Below, one piece after another: positions 60,274 to 64,000 of a stretch of 64,000 bases of DNA (position 1 is its first letter; every line of letters starts with the position of its first letter). Source of the DNA: DASUUI01 sp964577965 (lineage in GTDB: Bacteria; Gemmatimonadota; Gemmatimonadetes; Gemmatimonadales; Gemmatimonadaceae); assembly GCA_964577965.1 (NCBI GenBank), contig CAZOAT010000002.1:1-64000 (forward strand), given 5' to 3'. The translations under genes were made by a program, and so were the position numbers. Below the pieces are notes generated by a model. The model searched no databases. It saw only the letters and a program-made list of their open reading frames with translations, and was not told the origin of the DNA.

Positions 60274-60740
60274 TTGCCGAGCTGTGTGTAGCCGCCGCGA
60301 TAGTACACGAGCGGCTCGCCTGGACGGCTGTCTGCGATCTCCACGATGCCGGTGAAGATCGTGTGGTCTCCGCCGGGGAACGCATCTGCACGGCGGCACT
60401 CCATCCACGCAAGCACGTCGTCGAGAATCGGCGCACCTGACTGGCCAGGTCGGAAGCCGATGCCATCGAACCTGTCCACTTCCTGATCGCTGAACCGCCG
60501 GGCAAGCACTTCCTGCGACGCCTCGAGGACGTTCACGACGAAATGCGTTGCTGACTGCAGCGCGTCGTACATGCGTGCTTCGTGATCGATGCACAGCAAC
60601 ACCATCGGGGGTGACAGGCTGAGCGAGCAGAAGGAGCTCACGGTCATGCCGGCGTCGCCTTCGCTGCCGCTCACGGTGACTACGGTGACGCCACTGACAA
60701 ACCGGCCCAGCACGCTGCGGAAGGTGTCGGGGTCGATCAT
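60270..60740 (-). CDS. flavin reductase-like domain protein
   Basis: This 156-residue FMN-binding protein of the flavin-reductase (RutF/HpaC-like) fold has FVSGVTVVTV, MTVSSFCSLSLSPPMVLLCID and FVVNVLEASQEVLARRFS. It may provide reduced flavin for an oxygenase or for the neighbouring FAD enzyme. The ATG at 60740 overlaps the FAD-enzyme stop (ATGA). Confidence 0.9.
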   Translation of the reverse strand: MIDPDTFRSVLGRFVSGVTVVTVSGSEGDAGMTVSSFCSLSLSPPMVLLCIDHEARMYDALQSATHFVVNVLEASQEVLARRFSDQEVDRFDGIGFRPGQSGAPILDDVLAWMECRRADAFPGGDHTIFTGIVEIADSRPGEPLVYYRGGYTQLGK

Positions 60741-61978
60741 GCGGCCGCCGGTGCGCGGCCGCCGAGCAGCAGCGGGAGAAGGAATGCCGCCCGCAGCAGC
60801 TCCCGGGGAGGAATGAAATCGCCGCATACGCCGACGAGGATGTCGGCGAGGTCTTTGCGCCGCGCCAGAGTCGCAGTGAATCGGTTCATCAGCGCCGGTC
60901 GGGCGACGGCCACGCTGACGAGCCTCTCGACTGCCCACTTGCCCGCGAACTCGCTCCGCCGCGTGCGTCGGTATTCGCGCATCATCTGGGGCTCGCATCG
61001 CGCCTCCTCCAGTACTGAAAGCGCAAGCGGTGCGAGCAGCTCGGCGCCGCGCAACGCCGCGAAGATGCCTTCACCGGTGAACGGATCGTAGAAGTCCGCT
61101 GCATCTCCAACCAGGGCCACTCCCGGAGTCCACGGTCTGGTCACTCGACTGGCGAACGGCCCGGTGGCGCGCACCGGCCCGCGGCGGCCGGCCGCCATGA
61201 AACGGTTGCGCAGGTGTGGACGGTGGTGAATCCAGTGCTCGAGGAATCCTGCAGCGTTTCCTGCGACGCTGCGGGCGGCGGAGGTCGGGATGACGACAGC
61301 AACGTTGGTGACGTCCCCCACAGGAGCGAGTCCGAAGTAGCCGCCCCCATCCACATGCATCTCGCCAGCGCTGGTCAGCCCGGACACACCCTCGTAGTGA
61401 GCAGTGAGTGCGAGGCGCGACGGCCATCTGAACCGGTGCGCCACACCGGCACGCCGTGCGACGACAGAACGAAGCCCGTCCGCGCCGACCACGAGCCTGG
61501 CGCTCACGCGCAGTCCCGTTCCCGCGTCGGCCGTTGCGACCACCCCTGTCACACGGCCGCCTGCAGTTCGTACGAGATCGCCGACCCGGGCGCCTTCAAC
61601 GACCCGGGTGCCGGCACGCGCCGCGGCCTCCAGGAGCGCGGCGTCGAGAATCGTTCGTCGCACTGCGAGCCCGCTGTCGCTGTAACCCCGGAATCCGTGC
61701 GAGCCCGCGAACTCGCCATGCAGCCATTCGCCGCGCGGCGAGCGCACCCGCATCCCCGAAAGCTGCGAGCCGTGCGGCTCGACCTGGGAGAGCACGTTCA
61801 TCGCCACCAGCATACGCGACGATTCGGGACTCAGGTACTCCGCGCATGCTTTGTCGCGGGGGAAGCGTGCTCGATCCAGAAGCACCACGCTCGCTCCCGA
61901 TCGGGCGAGCGCCCACGCAGTGGCGGAACCGGCCGGTCCCCCGCCCACCACGCAGACGTCGGCGCGCAGCGAGGTCAG
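60737..61978 (-). CDS. FAD-dependent oxidoreductase, geranylgeranyl reductase type
   Basis: This 413-residue flavoprotein has the FAD-binding start VVGGGPAGSA (about 10-19), a GD motif in VALVGDAADFYDPFTGEGI and DRARFPRDK, all typical of geranylgeranyl-reductase/hydroxylase relatives. The first ATG, GTG or TTG (GTG 61951) would remove the first strand of the Rossmann fold (ADVCVV). A CTG at 61978, in the four-base overlap CTGA with the preceding stop, restores it, so I take CTG as the probable start. It may reduce or hydroxylate the operon's product. Confidence 0.85.
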   Translation of the reverse strand: MTSLRADVCVVGGGPAGSATAWALARSGASVVLLDRARFPRDKACAEYLSPESSRMLVAMNVLSQVEPHGSQLSGMRVRSPRGEWLHGEFAGSHGFRGYSDSGLAVRRTILDAALLEAAARAGTRVVEGARVGDLVRTAGGRVTGVVATADAGTGLRVSARLVVGADGLRSVVARRAGVAHRFRWPSRLALTAHYEGVSGLTSAGEMHVDGGGYFGLAPVGDVTNVAVVIPTSAARSVAGNAAGFLEHWIHHRPHLRNRFMAAGRRGPVRATGPFASRVTRPWTPGVALVGDAADFYDPFTGEGIFAALRGAELLAPLALSVLEEARCEPQMMREYRRTRRSEFAGKWAVERLVSVAVARPALMNRFTATLARRKDLADILVGVCGDFIPPRELLRAAFLLPLLLGGRAPAAA

Positions 61979-63408
61979 GCGACCGCCCGGGCAACGCGCT
62001 GAAACGCTCCCATGTATCGCCAGTGCGGGCGGGGCAGGTTCAGGATCGATGCAGCCCGCGTCAGGTAAGGCAGGACCCGTGATTGTGAGTCAGCCGAGAA
62101 CATGAACCTGGGATGCGCGGTCGCGAACCGCCGGAGGCGGAGAACGATCTCTCCCGCATCCAGCACGGGTGACATGTAGAACCGCGGGGCGAGCAGTGCA
62201 TCGCGCGACTCGACGACACCTTCGCTGAGTGCGATGCTGTGGAGCGTCGTGCCGGGGTAGATGCGCAGCCCGACCGTCACGTATACGGCATCCCCGCGGC
62301 CCAGCCGCCATCCGGCGAACGCCAGCGTCTCTTCGATGGTGGCCATCGTCTCACCCGGCCCACCGACGAGAAAGATCCACAACGCTTTCAATCCGGCTCG
62401 CTCGACCCGCTCGGCGGTCTCCCGTGCGCGCGCGACGGAGAAGCCCTTCTCCAGTCGGTCGAGCACCCGATCGCTCGCACTCTCAGCAGTGATTCCAATC
62501 GCGCGGAAGCCGGCTGCACCCATCGCCGCGAGCAACTCGCGTGGAGCCACTGCCGGGGTGAAGTTCGTGGTTTCCAGCGTCACCGTGAGCCGACGGCGGG
62601 CGATCTCCTCGCAGACTTCCATCGCGTGCCCCGGCGGCGAGTTGAAGGTGGAATCCACGAAGTCGAAATGACGGACACCCGCTTCACGGTTCAACAGCTC
62701 GATCTCGTCGGCGACCAGTGCGGGCGCACGGGTGCGGTAGCCGAACCCCTCCACGTTGCGGTAGGTGCAGTAGATGCAGCGGAAGACGCAGCCGCGTTTC
62801 GTCTGGATTGGAATCGTTCCACCGTGCCGCTGGTATCTCCGGAGGTCGAACCAGTCGTGCAGCCGCGCAGGGGGCAGTGAATCCAGATCCGCCTCGTCAC
62901 CGGGAGGGGCGAATTGCACGATCGAGCCCGAGCGCTGGACAATGCCTGGAATGCACCGTTCTTCTCTGGAAGCGAGCGACTCCACGAGCTCGACGGTCGC
63001 GCGTTCTCCGTCGCCGGCTACCCCGTAATCCACACCGAGTTCGGTGAAGAGGGCTTCAGGGGCGACGCCGAACGCAGCGCCACCGGCTATCACCGTAGCT
63101 CGTGGAGCCACCACCCGCAGCTCCTTCATGATCGCGATCGCTTCGGGGGTGTAGTGCCGAAGCATCATTGAATCGCTGTTGTCGATGTTTCTAACGGAAA
63201 GTCCGATCACGTCCGGCCGTACTGCGCGCACTGCCGCGCGAACCGACCGGATCGGTGTGCGGTCGAAGCAGAGATCGAGTGCGCGCACGTCATGGCCGGC
63301 AGCGCGGAGGGCAGACGCTACGCACCCGAGGCCATTGGGCACGACCGGATACGGCTGTCTCTCCCGGTTGGCGCTGACGAGCAGGACGCGCGCTCCGGGG
63401 GTACTCAC
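61975..63408 (-). CDS. B12-binding-type radical SAM protein
   Basis: This 477-residue protein has an N-terminal domain of the cobalamin-binding fold (about 7-150, VLLVSANRE and DVIGLSVRN). A radical SAM domain follows with Cys207-X3-Cys211-X2-Cys214 (CVFRCIYC) for the [4Fe-4S] cluster. The DxHxxG motif that holds the cobalamin base is not visible. Such enzymes methylate or rearrange unactivated carbons. GTG 63408 overlaps the DUF92 stop (GTGA). It is the most reactive enzyme of this operon; its substrate is unknown. Confidence 0.88.
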   Translation of the reverse strand: MSTPGARVLLVSANRERQPYPVVPNGLGCVASALRAAGHDVRALDLCFDRTPIRSVRAAVRAVRPDVIGLSVRNIDNSDSMMLRHYTPEAIAIMKELRVVAPRATVIAGGAAFGVAPEALFTELGVDYGVAGDGERATVELVESLASREERCIPGIVQRSGSIVQFAPPGDEADLDSLPPARLHDWFDLRRYQRHGGTIPIQTKRGCVFRCIYCTYRNVEGFGYRTRAPALVADEIELLNREAGVRHFDFVDSTFNSPPGHAMEVCEEIARRRLTVTLETTNFTPAVAPRELLAAMGAAGFRAIGITAESASDRVLDRLEKGFSVARARETAERVERAGLKALWIFLVGGPGETMATIEETLAFAGWRLGRGDAVYVTVGLRIYPGTTLHSIALSEGVVESRDALLAPRFYMSPVLDAGEIVLRLRRFATAHPRFMFSADSQSRVLPYLTRAASILNLPRPHWRYMGAFQRVARAVA

Positions 63409-64000
63409 GCAAGCACCGTCAGCAGTCCCACCGAGACTGCCCCACCAGACAGCGTCGCCAACGCGTTCACGAGGTCGTTCCGCAGCCCCGGAACGCCGCC
63501 GATGAATTCTGAGGGGTGTCCGCAGACGTGGACGAGTCGTTCGGTGCCGCGATCGCACGCGGGGCACCATCGCTGTTCCTGAACGGTTGCGCCGATTATC
63601 GAGTCTGCCAGCATTCCCGCCACACCTCCGATGAGTAAAACCCACAGCGGGGCGTCCAATCCCAGCAGCCTGGCGCCAGCGGACACGATGAGCGCCCCGA
63701 GGATTCCTGCTCCTGTACCAGCAAGCGTTACGCCCCCGGAAGCGCCGGCTTGGACGGGCTTTGCCGTGACGATCGATCGGGGGACCTCACTGGACAGCAG
63801 TCCGAGCTCGGTCGCCCAGGTGTCGGCGCTCGAGGCTGCAAGTGCTCCCGCGGCGAACGCGACCCACACGGGCTCCCTCGTCAGCGCGTACATCACGGCG
63901 CCGGCGGCGAACGCGCCGCCGTTGGCCAGGACCTGCGCGGCATCGCGCGAGCCGCTCTTTTCGGGGAGTCCGCCTGCCTTCCTCACCTTGGCGTCACGTC
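63405..64000 (-). CDS. DUF92 membrane protein, 5' end beyond the window
   Basis: This reading frame stays open to the window edge, so at least 198 residues of a longer protein are present. The DUF92 signature is clear: EKSGSRDAAQVLANGG, SSADTWATELG, TVTAKP-like IVTAKPVQAG and SGGVTLAGT. Several hydrophobic helices make it an inner-membrane protein. In plants, DUF92 relatives are phytol- or phytyl-phosphate kinases, so an isoprenoid phosphorylation role is conceivable. It begins the overlapping operon as far as visible. Confidence 0.88.
   Translation of the reverse strand, partial: RDAKVRKAGGLPEKSGSRDAAQVLANGGAFAAGAVMYALTREPVWVAFAAGALAASSADTWATELGLLSSEVPRSIVTAKPVQAGASGGVTLAGTGAGILGALIVSAGARLLGLDAPLWVLLIGGVAGMLADSIIGATVQEQRWCPACDRGTERLVHVCGHPSEFIGGVPGLRNDLVNALATLSGGAVSVGLLTVLA

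Noticed and set aside
1..64000. tRNA, rRNA, CRISPR array, insertion sequence, attachment site
   Set aside because: Both strands were scanned by eye for T-loop sequences, regular short repeats, transposase motifs and terminal repeats; none was found.

Overview
The window is GC-rich, gene-dense bacterial chromosome with strong G/C preference at third codon positions. I see no tRNA, rRNA, CRISPR array or insertion sequence. No non-coding stretch exceeds about 230 bases; the longest is 1726-1954, between arsR and a small exported protein. Many neighbouring genes overlap by exactly four bases (ATGA, GTGA or TTGA), so much of the window is built as translationally coupled operons. The gene content fits Gemmatimonadota: a deoxyhypusine-synthase homologue, the agmatine deiminase / N-carbamoylputrescine amidase pair, a TolB-like propeller, tetratricopeptide proteins, an M16 peptidase and a VKOR/DsbA pair. 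That assignment is an inference; there is no rRNA to test it.

Left part (1-13.6 kb). A rhodanese is followed by an arsenic module (arsR, arsM) with two matching ArsR-type operators. Next come an exported small protein, a K+/H+ antiporter and a TolB-like propeller. A deoxyhypusine-synthase-like gene, thrC and queE/queC follow, and then the agmatine-to-putrescine pair, suggesting a polyamine route ending in the deoxyhypusine-synthase homologue.

Glycan region (13.7-26.2 kb). Twelve plus-strand genes run head to tail with almost no space between them. They encode two nucleotide-sugar epimerases/dehydratases, a zinc alcohol dehydrogenase, a Gfo/Idh/MocA oxidoreductase, four glycosyltransferases (three resembling CgeB), a methyltransferase, a clan-A-like glycosidase whose barrel appears circularly permuted, a histidine phosphatase and a DUF2254 membrane protein. 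I read this as one system that makes and trims a methylated glycan or glycoconjugate whose product I cannot name. It is the best candidate for an undescribed system.

Middle part (26-44.9 kb). Contents are aconitase, a patatin fused to a ferredoxin, a kynureninase-like PLP enzyme, psuG, two TPR proteins, an M16 peptidase, a membrane-anchored glycosidase-like protein, a CDP-alcohol phosphatidyltransferase, an alpha/beta hydrolase with an altered catalytic site, a DsbA-VKOR pair and acs.

Tetrapyrrole block (45.5-50.1 kb). A double-length AhbA/AhbB-like siroheme decarboxylase, a CobA-HemD fusion, hemC and hemB follow one another, then an AbgT transporter. This couples uroporphyrinogen-III formation to the siroheme branch.

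Right part (51.8-64 kb). A lipoprotein, msrA and several small membrane or unknown proteins precede an aldo/keto reductase-FRG-DUF2905-DUF167-Nudix operon and a MIP channel. From the right edge a minus-strand, tightly overlapping operon runs leftwards: DUF92, B12-type radical SAM, FAD reductase of the geranylgeranyl-reductase type, flavin reductase, methyltransferase, SRPBCC cyclase-like and KAS II-like synthase. It looks like an unassigned polyketide- or lipid-type biosynthetic cluster cut off by the window end.
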